Shown piece after piece: positions 41,274 through 51,270 of a DNA stretch of 64,000 bases (its first letter is position 1; each line of letters begins with the position of its first letter). A program made the position numbers and the translations under genes. Origin of the DNA: Aliivibrio salmonicida LFI1238 (GTDB taxonomy: Bacteria > Pseudomonadota > Gammaproteobacteria > Enterobacterales > Vibrionaceae); contig NC_011312.1 in assembly GCF_000196495.1 (NCBI RefSeq), forward strand, positions 2,728,001 through 2,792,000, in the 5' to 3' direction. The notes beneath the pieces are model-generated. The model worked only from the letters and a program-made list of their open reading frames with translations, made no database searches and was not told the origin of the DNA.

Positions 41274-42293
41274 ATGTCTTACTCTGCTCCAAGTCAAATA
41301 ACTCAGCGTCAACTTGCCTATTTTGAAGGTAAACACGTACTCATTGCTGGTGAGCTTAATGATAATTTCCCTCTTGAGCTAGATAAGCATTGTGCTTCTA
41401 CATCTATCTTTACGACCAATTATGGTTACTACAAACAATTTTCAGAAAACCCAAAAATTAACTGTTATTTCGGAACCGAATTAATAGAAGAAAGCCATGC
41501 AGACATGATTTTACTGTATTGGCCAAAAGCAAAAGCTGAAGCTGAGTACTTACTCACTATGCTATTAGCCAAACTAGGAAAAGACACCGAGATCATCGTT
41601 GTTGGTGAAAACCGCAGCGGAGTAAAAAGCGTAGAGAAAATGTTCGCGAATTTTGGACCAATGAACAAACTGGATTCAGCTCGACGTTGCAGCTTTTATT
41701 GGGGTCAATGTACAGAAACGGCGCCAAGCTTTAACTTACAAGATTGGTTTAAAGAATATCAAGTTCAATTTAAAGAACACACGATTGAAGTAAGAAGCTT
41801 ACCTGGTGTATTTAGCCATGGTGAATTTGATAAAGGTTCAGAGTTACTGCTTCAAACTCTGCCAAGTTTACGTGGTCATGTTTTAGATTTTGGTTGTGGT
41901 GCCGGCGTGTTAGGTTCTGTAATGAAAACCATTAATCCGAAAATCCACTTAGATATGGTTGATATTAGTGCGTTCGCAATTGCTTCTTCCATTGAGACAT
42001 TAAAAGCCAATGGATTAGAAGGGAATGTATTTGCAAGTGACGTATATTCTGACACGAAACAAAACTACCAATTTATCGTCAGCAATCCACCTTTTCATGC
42101 TGGGCTAAAAACACATTATTCTTCAACCGAAGAGTTGCTTCAAAAAGCACCGCAAAATTTAACTCATAGCGGTCAAATGATTTTTGTCGCTAATAGCTTT
42201 CTACAATATCCACCAATTGTTGAAAAAGTATTTGGTCATTGCAACACATTAGCAAAGAATAATAAATTCAGAATTTATTCCGCACAAAAGTAA
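41274..42293 (+). CDS. rsmC: 16S rRNA (guanine-1207-N2)-methyltransferase RsmC
   Basis: A 339-residue duplicated-Rossmann methyltransferase. The C-terminal half holds the SAM motif HVLDFGCGAGVLG and the catalytic motif IVSNPPFHAG; the degenerate N-terminal half has ILLYWPKAKAEA and VVGENRSGVKSVEKM. It methylates G1207 of 16S rRNA in the 30S subunit. I start at the ATG at 41274 with GAGG upstream; an open-frame GTG at 41232 adds 14 residues not found in the family. Confidence 0.95.
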   Translation: MSYSAPSQITQRQLAYFEGKHVLIAGELNDNFPLELDKHCASTSIFTTNYGYYKQFSENPKINCYFGTELIEESHADMILLYWPKAKAEAEYLLTMLLAKLGKDTEIIVVGENRSGVKSVEKMFANFGPMNKLDSARRCSFYWGQCTETAPSFNLQDWFKEYQVQFKEHTIEVRSLPGVFSHGEFDKGSELLLQTLPSLRGHVLDFGCGAGVLGSVMKTINPKIHLDMVDISAFAIASSIETLKANGLEGNVFASDVYSDTKQNYQFIVSNPPFHAGLKTHYSSTEELLQKAPQNLTHSGQMIFVANSFLQYPPIVEKVFGHCNTLAKNNKFRIYSAQK

Positions 42294-42457
42294 TTATCGT
42301 ATACCGCCGCACTTTGAGACTCTGTTGCTTGATTTTTAACGTAATTTACGTATAAGAGGCAGCAGAGTTCCTCGTTATTAATAAACTTCATATTTTCATT
42401 GATACGTCAATCGTGTCAATTTCGCAGAACGGATAACAGTGCATATTAGGCCTTCAA

Positions 42458-45400
42458 ATGGATAAAAAACAACACTTTAAACGTCTTCAAAATACGTTAA
42501 TGATTGCATTTCTTGTTTTAAGTATTACTCCTCTTTCTGTTATTGCTATATTTTTTCTACACTCACATAGCCAAGATCTCGCAACTCAAAGTACGGCGCA
42601 TCTTGTTTCATTAAGAGACAATAAAGAGCAGCAAGTAAGTAACTACGTCAAAGCTCGTAAATCAGAAGTGCTTGGCTTTGCTCGTTCCGAGTTAGCTAAT
42701 GCTAGTGGTGGGCGTTTCTATGGTTTAATTAGTGCCTTTCCTCGTCTTGGTAATACGATTGAAGATGCGAGGAGCAATGCTCAAATTCGATACATTGGCG
42801 GCTCTGGTAATAAAATACGAACCAGTATTCTTCCTGAATCCGATTCTTATATTGGCAGTGAACGCTATAGTCTACTTCATAAACGATACCACTGGGCATA
42901 CCTTGAATTATTAAAGCGATCTGATTTCACTGACATTCTTTTAGTCGATATCGATGGTAATGTCGTTTATTCCCAGAAAAAAGAAGATAACTACGGTACT
43001 AATTTAATTACGGGAAAATACCACGACACACCACTTGGAAAAACCTACAGTAAAATTCGGTCTATGATGGAAAAACCAGAAAATAAAGACGATATTCCTG
43101 TCGTATTTTCTGACTTTTCTATTATGAATGGAGAAAATGTCTCTTGGTTTGCGGCACCAATTGTACAGCAAGGTTATTTGCACAGCTTCGTCTTGTTTAA
43201 ACTGCCAAACAACGGTCTAAGCCTACTATTAAAAAATGGACAACAAGATTCATCATCGATAAAAAGCTATCTTGTTGGTGATAATTCTCTTTCTTTAATT
43301 AGTGGTATCAGTACCGATAAAAATACGTCTGAAAATATTATTCAAGCATTAAGCGGGAAAACTGACGTAGGTAGCTTTACTGATAAAAGTAATAATAGTG
43401 TACTTTCTGCTTTTACCGTGGTTCACATTGATGACAAAGTATGGGGACTCTCTGTTGAATTACCAGAAAAAGAAGCCTTCTCTCGTATCAAACAATTAGA
43501 ACAAATTTTTGTTATCGCGATGATCTTAGCCATTGTGTGTGTTGTTATTGCTTCCCATTTCTTATCAAATTCAATTACTGCACCTTTATTGAGGTTAACG
43601 TGGGTAGCAGAGAGACTCTCGGCAGGCGATCTCGATCAAAAAATGATCAGCACCGATCGAAAAGATGAAATAGGACGATTAGCAGTCAGCTTTGCACGTA
43701 TGCAGCGATCTATTCGTGAAAAAATTCAATTAATCAAAGCTCAAAATGAAGAATTAGAAACAAACCTTTCTATTATTCAACATAAAAACCAAGAATTAGA
43801 AGCGGCTGATAAACTCAAAGATGAATTCCTAGCCACCACATCTCATGAATTAAGAACACCATTACACGGTATGGTCGGTATTGCTGAAGCCCTTTATACC
43901 GGGGCTAATGGTCCAATCTCCGCTTCTCATCGTCATCAATTAGAAATTATAATTAATAGTGGCCAGCGCCTAACCAACTTAGTGAATGATCTTTTGGATT
44001 ACCACAAAATGCGTCACGGCAATCTGGATATAAATCGCCACGTTGCCGACTTATCATCGGCAACAAGTTTGGTTTTAGAGTTATCGCATCATTTGCTGGG
44101 CAACAAACCAATAAGAATAATCAATCAAGTAGATAAGTCTTTACCTTCTGTCTATGCTGATGAACAACGATTAGAACAAGTACTTTATAATTTAATCGGT
44201 AATGCGATTAAATATACTTCAGAAGGAAAAATTGTTATTTCAGCAAGTGTTGTCGATCAATTCTTACGAGTTCAAGTTGTCGATACTGGTCATGGTATTC
44301 CTGCTGATGAATTAGAGCATATTTTTGAACCCTTAATTCAAGCAGGGCATGATTCTAATCGCTATCGCCAAGGATCAGGGCTTGGTTTGTCAATCAGTCG
44401 TCAATTAATAGAATTAATGGGTGGATCGCTGTACGTAAGCAGCCAACCAATGGTTGGCGCGACCTTTAGCTTTACTTTACCTTTAGCATCTAAAGATCAA
44501 ATTCAACAACATAAATCCCTAACAAAAGAAGATATTGCTCATTATCAAACACCAGAAAAACTAGAATATAACTTAGACGATTTAGATGAAACTCAACCAG
44601 AAAATCCGAATGGTCCTTTACTTCTTGTTGCTGATGATGAGCCCGTTAATTTACAAGTGTTAAGTAGTTTCTTAAAACTGGAAGGCTATCGCGTAAAAAC
44701 GGCCAATGATGGCCCTGAGACATTAAAACAGTTAGAAGAAGAAACCCCTGAATTAGTGCTACTAGATGTCATGATGCCAGGAATGAGTGGATATGAGGTA
44801 TGCCAAGAGGTCAGAAAGCAATATAGCCACTCTCAATTGCCTATTATCATGCTCACGGCTTTAAACCAAACTCAAGATAGAGTGAGAGGTTTTGAATCAG
44901 GTGCTAATGACTATTTGAGTAAACCATTTAATAAACAAGAGCTGGCGGCAAGGATAAAAGCACATTTACAAGCAAGCCAAGCAGAAATAAGGCTAACAGA
45001 GAATGATCGCTTACAACAAGAGATCCGACATAGAGAAAAAGTAGAAGCCAGTTTATTAGAAACACAAACTCATATCTTAGGGCAACTAAACCATGCCCAA
45101 GAAGCCATTATTTGTGCTAAATCTGACGGTAAAATTCAATATGTTAACCATGCAGCAGCAAAACTTTTTTTACGTACAGAAGAGCAATTGTCACGATATT
45201 CAATTGATGAGTTAATTGCTAAACGCAGCTTAATTGAGGGTGATAAACATCATAGAGGTAATATCGATGTCTATATTGATGGTTCTATTGAACAAATTAA
45301 TGCTGACTTAGTACACCTACCTCCCGCATCAGGCTTATCTCTAATGCTTATTGTTAGTCATAAAAATGAAGCCAGTGAGCAGCGTATATATGATTTAGAA

Positions 45401-45841
45401 AGCGCGGTAGAAGCATTGTCTGCGTTTGCTTTCGAAGGAGATAAGCAAAAGCTTAACTCTTTGTCTTCTATTGGTGGTGACATTGCACAATTGGCAATTA
45501 AAGCGAATGAAAATAAAGAAGATAAGGGAACAATTATGCGAGAACTCATTGTTGATGGCATGATATCTGCCCTATCTTATTGGGAAGAATCTACTGGGCA
45601 TTCAAAGTTTACACTCGCAGAAGAAAGTGGATTATGGCGCGTATATCTTGATAGAAGCACATTGCAAACTCGTACGCTAGATAAGTATTTACGAGTTGAG
45701 TCTCTCCCTAAAACACCACGTTGGCGAACGGTAGTCAGTACATTGGAATATATTCTAGAACATTGTAACGAACATAACCAAGACAGAGAGAAGCTCATAA
45801 GAATAAAAGATAAGCTTCAAATTCTTATTTCATCAAATTAA
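42458..45841 (+). CDS. chiS: Chitin-responsive hybrid sensor kinase / regulator ChiS
   Basis: An 1127-residue membrane sensor that in V. cholerae activates the chitin-utilisation operon. Layout: helix 1 (about 13-34), periplasmic sensor domain (35-348), helix 2 (349-370), HAMP (370-425), HisKA with H463 in TTSHELRTPLHG, HATPase (560-680; GNAIKYT, GHGIP, GSGLGLSI), receiver with D770 in LVLLDVMMPGMSG, a PAS-like region (865-965) and a C-terminal region after about 1000. In V. cholerae the C-terminus binds DNA directly and the periplasmic domain is held inactive by the chitin-binding protein Cbp. Length (V. cholerae about 1129) and location before the operon support the call. The gene appears intact. 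Confidence 0.93.
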   Translation: MDKKQHFKRLQNTLMIAFLVLSITPLSVIAIFFLHSHSQDLATQSTAHLVSLRDNKEQQVSNYVKARKSEVLGFARSELANASGGRFYGLISAFPRLGNTIEDARSNAQIRYIGGSGNKIRTSILPESDSYIGSERYSLLHKRYHWAYLELLKRSDFTDILLVDIDGNVVYSQKKEDNYGTNLITGKYHDTPLGKTYSKIRSMMEKPENKDDIPVVFSDFSIMNGENVSWFAAPIVQQGYLHSFVLFKLPNNGLSLLLKNGQQDSSSIKSYLVGDNSLSLISGISTDKNTSENIIQALSGKTDVGSFTDKSNNSVLSAFTVVHIDDKVWGLSVELPEKEAFSRIKQLEQIFVIAMILAIVCVVIASHFLSNSITAPLLRLTWVAERLSAGDLDQKMISTDRKDEIGRLAVSFARMQRSIREKIQLIKAQNEELETNLSIIQHKNQELEAADKLKDEFLATTSHELRTPLHGMVGIAEALYTGANGPISASHRHQLEIIINSGQRLTNLVNDLLDYHKMRHGNLDINRHVADLSSATSLVLELSHHLLGNKPIRIINQVDKSLPSVYADEQRLEQVLYNLIGNAIKYTSEGKIVISASVVDQFLRVQVVDTGHGIPADELEHIFEPLIQAGHDSNRYRQGSGLGLSISRQLIELMGGSLYVSSQPMVGATFSFTLPLASKDQIQQHKSLTKEDIAHYQTPEKLEYNLDDLDETQPENPNGPLLLVADDEPVNLQVLSSFLKLEGYRVKTANDGPETLKQLEEETPELVLLDVMMPGMSGYEVCQEVRKQYSHSQLPIIMLTALNQTQDRVRGFESGANDYLSKPFNKQELAARIKAHLQASQAEIRLTENDRLQQEIRHREKVEASLLETQTHILGQLNHAQEAIICAKSDGKIQYVNHAAAKLFLRTEEQLSRYSIDELIAKRSLIEGDKHHRGNIDVYIDGSIEQINADLVHLPPASGLSLMLIVSHKNEASEQRIYDLESAVEALSAFAFEGDKQKLNSLSSIGGDIAQLAIKANENKEDKGTIMRELIVDGMISALSYWEESTGHSKFTLAEESGLWRVYLDRSTLQTRTLDKYLRVESLPKTPRWRTVVSTLEYILEHCNEHNQDREKLIRIKDKLQILISSN

Positions 45842-45860
45842 TCATCGCAAACCTCCGATT

Positions 45861-45888
45861 AAAAGCCTGCAATATATTGTAGGCTTTT
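45861..45888 (+). terminator. chiS terminator
   Basis: Stem AAAAGCCTGCAATA / TATTGTAGGCTTTT with a G-T pair, followed by T, 20 bases past the chiS stop. Confidence 0.8.
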
Positions 45889-46454
45889 TTATGCCTACAC
45901 AATTTTTCTCAGCGAATTAAGATAAAAACTCACGACTTAAAAAGATAAAATTACGCTAAAAAATCGACAAATAAGTTGTAAATAATATATTTGTCATAAG
46001 AATGAGAAGCCACTCACAACAAACACGCGGTGATAATTTTAGCGGTAAAATTAATGACAGAGATCACACGTGACACTTATCACCATCTCTCCAATGAGGA
46101 CACAAAACCCTTTAAATAAAGAGCCAAAAAGTAAGCAAGCACTAACCATTCGTTTTATAGAACGATGTAAACAAGAGGCTCGTCACATTAGAATAATTGT
46201 GCGAAATTCACTCGTAAAAAACAAAAATGACGTTTTTGACGTGAGAAAAGCTGATTTTGCCGTTTTTAACGGTAATCTCAATTGACGTTTTAGTCAGAAA
46301 ACGTTTTTCTATACATGCCCAAGGCATACAGACCACTCAACAACCATTTAGGATGTTCTGGAAAAATTGGAATTTGAGGTATGCCTTAATGTGTATTTAG
46401 CAAATTGTTAAATATGTATAATCGTGAAACTAAAGCAAAGAGTAAGGAACAGCT
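45889..46454 (+). promoter_or_regulatory. Control region of the chitin-oligosaccharide operon
   Basis: The gap between chiS and cbp holds several sites. A CRP-like site GTGA-N6-TCAC lies at 46070-46083, with a weaker overlapping copy (ATGA-N6-TCAC) at 46054-46067. A cluster of TGACGT/ACGTTTT repeats runs from 46228 to 46308, including the inverted repeat ACGTTTT-AGTCAG-AAAACGT at 46285-46304 and the palindrome CCGTT-TTT-AACGG at 46260-46272. A TATAAT lies at 46417-46422 without a good -35, as expected for an activator-dependent promoter. The inverted repeats are candidate ChiS operators; I cannot confirm them without the known consensus. An ORF overlapping this region is not convincing. Confidence 0.55.
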
Positions 46455-48100
46455 ATGCTTGCCAATATTAAAAAAACTACATTAGCTGCTGCAGTATTAG
46501 CAGCAACAACTGGTTTTGCTGCTACAGATGCAGCAGCTCGCAGTGAGCTAACAATAGTACCTGATTTCTACCCTACAATGATTCAAAACTTTAACCCATA
46601 CCTTGCCACTAACCTTCGTACAACAACTGATTTTGTTTACGAGCCATTAGTTATCTTTAATGAAATGCATGGTAATGAACCAGTAATGCGTCTTGCAGAA
46701 GACTTCCGTATGTCAGACGACCTAATGAGTGTTACTTTTGACATTCGTAAAGGCGTTAAATGGTCTGATGGCGAAAAATTTACTGCTGATGATGTTATCT
46801 ACTCTTATCAACTACTGAAGGACAAGCCAGAACTTGACCAACGTGGTATCAATAAGTGGATTACTAAAGTTGAACGTTTGAATGAATACCAAGTTAAATT
46901 CACTTTGTCTGAAGCTAACTCAAACGTACCTTACGAAATTTCATTAGTTCCAGTTGTTGCTGAGCACATTTGGTCAAAAGTTGAAAACCCAACAACGTTT
47001 ACTAATGAAAATCCAGTTGGTACTGGTCCGTTCACTGAAATCGATACATTTACACCTCAACTTTACATTCAGTGTCGTAACCCTAATTACTGGGATAATG
47101 CGAACCTAGATGTTGATTGTTTACGTGTTCCTCAAATTGCGAATAATGACCAGCTACTTGGTAAAATCGTAAACTCTGAGCTAGATTGGACTTCATCGTT
47201 CATTCCTGACATCGACCGTACTTACGCATCAGCAAGTCCAAATCACCAATACTGGTACCCGCCATCAGGTACTCAAGCGTTGATGGTTAACTTCAAAAAC
47301 CCAGATGCAGCTAAAAACGAAGCGTTAACAAACGTTGAATTCCGTCGCGCTATGGGTATGGCTCTTGACCGTCAAACTATCATCGACATCGCATTCTACG
47401 GTGGCGGTACAGTGAATGATTTCGCATCAGGTCTTGGTTATGCATTTGAAGCATGGTCTGACGAAACAATTCATAATAAATACAAAAAATTCAACACATA
47501 CAACGTTGAAGGTGCCAAGAAGCAATTAGCTGACGCTGGATTTAAAGATGTAAATGGCGATGGCTATGTTGATACTCCATCAGGTAAACCATTTGAGCTT
47601 CTAATCCAATCACCAAATGGCTGGACTGATTTTAATAACACAGTACAACTTGCGGTTGAACAACTAGATGAAGTTGGCATTAAAACAAAAGCTCGTACTC
47701 CTGAGTTTGCTGTTTATAACCAAGCGATGCTAGAAGGCACATATGATGTAGCTTTCACTAACTACTTCCACGGTGCCGATCCACACCTTTACTGGAACAG
47801 TGCATACAACTCAGCACTACAAGAAGGCGATGGTATGCCTCGTTTCGCAATGCACTACTTGATAGCTTCTACAAAACAGCAGACAAAGAAGAGCAAATTG
47901 AAATCGCTCATGGTATTCAGAAGATCATCGCTGAAAACCAAGTAACACTACCAATCTTGTCTGGTGCTTACATGTACCAATACAACACACAACGCTTCAC
48001 TGGCTGGTGGAACGAGAAGAATCCTAAGGGCCGTCCAAACATCTGGGCTGGTATTCCTGAACGTCTTCTACATGTTCTTGACCTAAAACCTGTTAAGTAA
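46455..48100 (+). pseudogene. cbp: Chitin-oligosaccharide-binding protein Cbp, frameshifted near the 3' end
   Basis: A periplasmic solute-binding protein (SBP family 5) with a signal peptide (MLANIKKTTLAAAVLAATTGFA) that would bind (GlcNAc)n and hand it to the ABC transporter. The frame from 46455 encodes about 466 normal residues up to GDGMPRFA, then reads an abnormal tail and stops at 47945 (496 residues). From about 47850 a second frame carries the true C-terminus: NALLDSFYKTADKEEQIEIA, then SGAYMYQYNTQRFTGWWNEK, ending LLHVLDLKPVK at 48100. The two parts do not abut: compared with V. cholerae Cbp (about 556 residues, from memory) some 25-28 bp are missing at ATGCAC (47850-47855). Cbp also restrains ChiS, so loss matters for regulation. 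First gene of the operon; AGGA precedes the ATG. Confidence 0.87.
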
Positions 48101-48115
48101 TATGTGACAACTTTT

Positions 48116-48138
48116 GCGGTGCATCTCTTGTGCACCGC
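48116..48138 (+). repeat. Intercistronic hairpin after cbp
   Basis: Perfect 8-bp stem GCGGTGCA / TGCACCGC with a seven-base loop and no strong T tract. Such hairpins between a binding-protein gene and its permeases commonly stabilise the upstream message or cause partial termination, so that binding protein is made in excess. Confidence 0.6.
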
Positions 48139-48247
48139 CTATTCCCCCTTCCCTATTAGCTAAAGGATTGGCGCTCGTCGTCAGGGGATTTTGCGTCCTG
48201 ATTTCCAGATCAGGCAAATAATAATCTGGATGAGTAAGGTGTGAATT

Positions 48248-49234
48248 ATGGGATTTTTTCTAAGACGTTTATCGTTCTATTTTATTGCGTTGGTCGTTGC
48301 TGCAACGATTAACTTTATTATACCGCGAGCAATGCCAGGTGACCCAGTTACCATGATGTTCGCGAATGCGACTACTCAGGTAACTCCTGAGCGTATAGAA
48401 GCTATGAAACAACTACTTGGTTTTGTTGATGGGCCTCTTTATCAGCAATACTTTATCTATATTAAAAATATCCTAACTTGGGAATTAGGTACTTCAATTA
48501 AATTCTACCCTCTAAGTGTAAATACACTATTAGGTGGTGCATTTGGTTGGTCTCTTTTCTTGGCGGGTACTGCGGTTGTTCTATCTTTCTCTCTAGGTTC
48601 TATATTAGGTATTTTTGCGGCTTGGAAACGAGGCAGCGCTTATGACACATTTATCTCTCCTGGGATGTTGGTTATCCAAGCGGTACCACAAGTAGTTATT
48701 GCGATGCTTGCCATGTTTACTTTTGCCGTGGGATTAAAATGGTTCCCCACAGGTTATGCATATACACCAGGTAATATTCCCGACTGGACTAGCTGGGCAT
48801 TTATTAAAGATGTCGCTTACCACGCTATTCTTCCTTTGTTGTGTGCATCAATAGTTCAAATTGGTGGCTTCCTGATAAACATGCGTAACAACATGATTAA
48901 TCTGCTTGGTGAAGACTACATCACCATGGCAAAAGGCAAGGGATTGAGTGAAAACAGAGTGGTATTTAACTACGCTGCTCGTAACGCAATGCTACCAAGC
49001 GTTACTGCTTTATCAATGTCTTTAGGTATGGCTATTGGCGGTCAACTTATTGTTGAAATCATTTTTAACTACCCGGGTCTTGGCTCTGTATTATTCAACG
49101 CCATTAATTCTCGAGATTACCAAGTACTTCAAGGTCAGCTATTAATCATGACTCTGTTTATGCTCTTCTTTAACCTTCTTGCAGACATGTTATACGTTGT
49201 TCTAGACCCTCGCTTACGCAAGGGAGGAAAATAA
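48248..49234 (+). CDS. Chitin-oligosaccharide ABC transporter permease 1 (DppB type)
   Basis: A 328-residue permease with six helices. The N-terminus MGFFLRRLSFYFIALVVAATINFIIPRAMPGDP is typical of DppB/OppB proteins; the coupling loop EDYITMAKGKGLSENRVVFNYAARNAMLP contacts the ATPases. It pairs with the next permease, three bases downstream. Assignment to chitin oligosaccharides comes from operon context, matching the V. cholerae VC0619-VC0616 cluster as I remember it. Confidence 0.9.
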   Translation: MGFFLRRLSFYFIALVVAATINFIIPRAMPGDPVTMMFANATTQVTPERIEAMKQLLGFVDGPLYQQYFIYIKNILTWELGTSIKFYPLSVNTLLGGAFGWSLFLAGTAVVLSFSLGSILGIFAAWKRGSAYDTFISPGMLVIQAVPQVVIAMLAMFTFAVGLKWFPTGYAYTPGNIPDWTSWAFIKDVAYHAILPLLCASIVQIGGFLINMRNNMINLLGEDYITMAKGKGLSENRVVFNYAARNAMLPSVTALSMSLGMAIGGQLIVEIIFNYPGLGSVLFNAINSRDYQVLQGQLLIMTLFMLFFNLLADMLYVVLDPRLRKGGK

Positions 49235-49236
49235 TA

Positions 49237-50262
49237 ATGAAAAACTTAATTAAACTTCTTACTGGTAACTCTAAGTCACTGTTTGGTTTAGGTATCTTAT
49301 TCACGTTTATCTTCGTCGCTGTATTTGCTCCATTTTTGAGTGACCACGCACCAGATAAACGAACAGGTAATCCACATGAATACCCAAGCTTTGTTGTCAA
49401 TGCGGCTGAAAACAATCCTGATGGATGGGTTTCAGAAAATTTAGCCACTGACCGTCGTTCTTTATTAATGTCTAAAAAAGCAGATCACGTAATGGGAACA
49501 ACACGTATGGGACGTGATGTTTGGTCTCAGCTTGCTCATGGCGCTCGTGTATCACTGGCGGTTGGTTTTGGTGCTGGTTTCGTGGTGTGTTTCTTAGCAA
49601 CCGTAATTGGTATCTCTGCGGGTTATTTCGGCGGCAAAGTCGATGATATCTTAACCGCAGCAATGAACATCATGCTGGTTATTCCACAATATCCATTACT
49701 GTTCGTTCTTGCTGCATTCATCGGTGAAGCGGGCCCCGTAACCATTACTTTGATTATTGGGTGTACGTCCTGGGCATGGGGCGCACGTGTTATTCGAGCT
49801 CAAACCTTATCAATACGTGAAAAAGAATTTGTTAGAGCGGCAGAGGTTTTAGGTGAATCTTCATTGCGCATCATTTTTGTTGAAATTCTTCCAAACCTTA
49901 TTTCAATTGTAGGCGCAAGTTTCATTGGTTCAGTAATGTACGCCATCATGATGGAAGCAACGATTTCATTCTTAGGTCTTGGTGATCCAAGTACCATTAG
50001 CTGGGGCATCATGCTGTACAACGTACAAACATCATCATCTATCCTAATTGGCGCATGGTGGGAGTTGATTGCACCTTGTATGGCTCTGACACTTCTCGCT
50101 GTCGGTCTTGCAATGCTTAACTTCGCCGTTGATGAAATCGCTAACCCACAACTTCGTTCTCACAAAGGAATGAAACGTTGGAAAAAACTAGCCGCTCAAG
50201 ATACAAACGAGCGTAAACCAGACCTAGGTAAACCAGTATTAAATTGGAACAGGGAAGATTGA
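49237..50262 (+). CDS. Chitin-oligosaccharide ABC transporter permease 2 (DppC type)
   Basis: A 341-residue DppC/OppC-type permease. The N-terminal helix SLFGLGILFTFIFVAVFAPFLSDHAPD is followed by the family motif GTTRMGRDVWSQLAHGARVSL and the ATPase-contact loop REKEFVRAAEVLGESSLRIIFVEILPNL. Directly coupled to its neighbours (2-bp and 1-bp gaps). Confidence 0.9.
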   Translation: MKNLIKLLTGNSKSLFGLGILFTFIFVAVFAPFLSDHAPDKRTGNPHEYPSFVVNAAENNPDGWVSENLATDRRSLLMSKKADHVMGTTRMGRDVWSQLAHGARVSLAVGFGAGFVVCFLATVIGISAGYFGGKVDDILTAAMNIMLVIPQYPLLFVLAAFIGEAGPVTITLIIGCTSWAWGARVIRAQTLSIREKEFVRAAEVLGESSLRIIFVEILPNLISIVGASFIGSVMYAIMMEATISFLGLGDPSTISWGIMLYNVQTSSSILIGAWWELIAPCMALTLLAVGLAMLNFAVDEIANPQLRSHKGMKRWKKLAAQDTNERKPDLGKPVLNWNRED

Positions 50263-50263
50263 T

Positions 50264-51247
50264 ATGACTGACCCGCAAATTTCTATCCGCAATCTGTGTG
50301 TGGATTACATTACTGAATCAGGTGATGTACGTGCTGTAAACAATGTGAGTTTTGACATTGGTAAAGGTGAAGTCTTTGGTTTAGCAGGTGAATCTGGTTG
50401 TGGAAAATCAACTATTGCATTCTCTTTAATGCGCTTGCATAAGCCACCAGCATTTATCACTGGTGGTGAAGTAATATTCGATGGCCGTGATATTTTAAAA
50501 TACAGCGATAAACAAATGCAGGCATTCCGTTGGAGTGAAATGTCCATGGTATTCCAAAGTGCCATGAACGCATTGAACCCTGTATTAACAATCGAAGAGC
50601 AATTTTGTGACGTAATTATGCGCCACACAACGATGACTCGTGCACAAGCGATTGTTCGTGCTCAAGGTTTGTTAGAAATTGTTGATATTCACCCAAACCG
50701 TTTAACGGATTACCCTCACCAGTTTTCTGGTGGTATGCGTCAACGCTTGATGATTGCTATTGCATTAGCACTTAATCCTAAAATGATCATCATGGACGAA
50801 CCAACAACCGCACTTGATGTTGTCGTTCAACGTGAAATTCTACAGAAAATTTACGCGCTTAAAGAAGAGTTTGGTTTTTCTATTCTATTCATTACGCACG
50901 AACTATCGTTAATGGTTGAGTTTTCTGATCGCATTGAGATCATGTACTCAGGTGAGTTAATTGAAGTTGCCTCTTCAAAGGAGATCTTAACCTCACCTTA
51001 CCACCCATATACGAAAGGGTTGGGGAGTTCATTTCCACCACTAACGGGGCCAAAAACTAAGTTAACAGGTATCCCAGGAAACCCATTAAATTTACTTGAG
51101 ATCCCACAAGGCTGCCGCTTCCAATCACGTTGTGACCGCGTACACGATACATGTCGTTCAGTACCGACACAATTACGTCAGATTGAAATTGGCCACTTAT
51201 CTAATTGTCATCTATACGGTGATCCAATTAGACAAGCAAAAGCATAA
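50264..51247 (+). CDS. Chitin-oligosaccharide ABC transporter ATPase 1 (DppD type)
   Basis: A 327-residue ATPase. Walker A GESGCGKST is at residues 42-50, the signature FSGGMRQRLMIAIAL follows near 160-175, and Walker B is MIIMDEPTTALD. The C-terminal cysteines (CRFQSRCDRVHDTC) are the [4Fe-4S]-like cluster site of the DppD/OppD family. Confidence 0.92.
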   Translation: MTDPQISIRNLCVDYITESGDVRAVNNVSFDIGKGEVFGLAGESGCGKSTIAFSLMRLHKPPAFITGGEVIFDGRDILKYSDKQMQAFRWSEMSMVFQSAMNALNPVLTIEEQFCDVIMRHTTMTRAQAIVRAQGLLEIVDIHPNRLTDYPHQFSGGMRQRLMIAIALALNPKMIIMDEPTTALDVVVQREILQKIYALKEEFGFSILFITHELSLMVEFSDRIEIMYSGELIEVASSKEILTSPYHPYTKGLGSSFPPLTGPKTKLTGIPGNPLNLLEIPQGCRFQSRCDRVHDTCRSVPTQLRQIEIGHLSNCHLYGDPIRQAKA

Positions 51248-51270
51248 TAACGGATTATCTGGAGTAAATT

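Noticed and set aside
46070..46285. 71-codon ORF between chiS and cbp
   Set aside because: It begins with GTG without a ribosome-binding site, overlaps the CRP-like and repeat-rich control region, and has no recognisable family features.
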